DNA of 6,449 bases from the NCBI GenBank assembly GCA_009925955.1, contig RFPX01000075.1, positions 1-6,449 of the forward strand, in the 5' to 3' direction. Shown piece by piece: positions 6,288 through 6,449 of this stretch; the first letter of the stretch is position 1, and every line of letters starts with the position of its first letter. Source of the stretch: Betaproteobacteria bacterium (GTDB lineage Bacteria > Pseudomonadota > Gammaproteobacteria > Burkholderiales > Burkholderiaceae_C). The position numbers and the translations under genes were made by a program. Below the pieces are notes generated by a model, which saw only the letters and a list, made by a program, of their open reading frames with translations, did not search any database and had not been told where the DNA came from.

Positions 6288-6328
6288 AAACGAAAGAAGC
6301 CTGTGCTGGACGAAAAACCCAGACAGGC
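6288..6328 (-). terminator. Terminator after rpsO
   Basis: A GCCTGT/ACAGGC stem (6323-6328 with 6299-6304) and a CTGG/CCAG stem stack around a single bulged base, with a 9-base loop. They are followed on the minus strand by the T-rich TTCTTTCGTTT (6288-6298). The stem begins 20 bases after the rpsO stop codon. The T tract is interrupted, so termination may be partial and allow rpsO-pnp read-through, as happens in E. coli. Confidence 0.7.
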
Positions 6329-6348
6329 CTCTGTTCGTCAATTCGATA

Positions 6349-6449
6349 TCACTTGCGCAGGCCGAGCTTCTGGATCAGGGCCACGTAACGGTCGGCGTCA
6401 CGGTCCTTCAGATAAGCCAGCAAGCGCTTGCGTTGGTTGACCAGTCGAA
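6349..6449 (-). CDS. rpsO: 30S ribosomal protein S15 (C-terminal part), cut by the window edge
   Basis: The last 32 codons and the TGA stop are present; the gene starts beyond base 6449. The sequence RLVNQRKRLLAYLKDRD (first 17 residues) followed by ADRYVALIQKLGLRK matches the C-terminal helix of ribosomal protein S15, which binds 16S rRNA in the central domain early in 30S assembly. The next gene on the strand is pnp, the classical rpsO-pnp neighbourhood, and a hairpin terminator lies 20 bases after the stop. Only about a third of the protein is visible, but the match is distinctive. Confidence 0.96.
   Translation of the reverse strand, partial: RLVNQRKRLLAYLKDRDADRYVALIQKLGLRK

Noticed and set aside
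1..6449. A hidden defence, mobile or biosynthetic system
   Set aside because: All coding space is filled by core genes in a familiar Burkholderiales order, with no integrase, transposase, inverted terminal repeats or CRISPR-like spaced repeats.

Overview
The window looks like chromosomal housekeeping DNA from a GC-rich betaproteobacterium of the order Burkholderiales, most likely Comamonadaceae-like. This rests on the gene order, the beta-type SecG, NuoA and NuoB sequences, and the strong codon bias. Every gene I can support lies on the minus strand, so the window reads right to left: rpsO (3' end) - pnp - quinone oxidoreductase - tpiA - secG - tRNA-Leu(GAG) - nuoA - nuoB - nuoC (5' end). I see no insertion sequence, phage gene, CRISPR array, toxin-antitoxin pair or defence gene.

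Right part (6449 to 3739). The end of rpsO is followed by a hairpin terminator. A leader of about 260 bases precedes pnp and contains a long perfect-looking stem-loop (6220-6255) and a smaller one (6131-6145). By analogy with the E. coli rpsO-pnp region, the long stem could be the RNase III site through which PNPase controls its own mRNA. PNPase has its complete catalytic core, KH and S1 domains, plus an unusual Arg-Gly-Asp and Gly-rich tail of about 85 residues encoded by tandem DNA repeats.

Middle part (3706 to 1439). A PIG3-type quinone oxidoreductase gene is broken by an exact 7-base tandem duplication at 3605-3618, which shifts the frame after residue 32. It is followed, 10 bases on, by an intact tpiA (glycolysis) and then by secG (protein export), whose C-terminus is a long Ala/Pro/Gly extension.

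Left part (1345 to 1). A complete class II tRNA-Leu(GAG) with encoded CCA is followed by a strong intrinsic terminator only 41 bases before nuoA. From there the complex I operon begins (nuoA, nuoB, then the first 54 codons of nuoC). How nuo transcripts arise despite that terminator is an open point.

No novel multi-gene system is visible. The observations most worth a second look are the 7-base duplication in the oxidoreductase gene, the terminator placed directly before nuoA, and the structured pnp leader.
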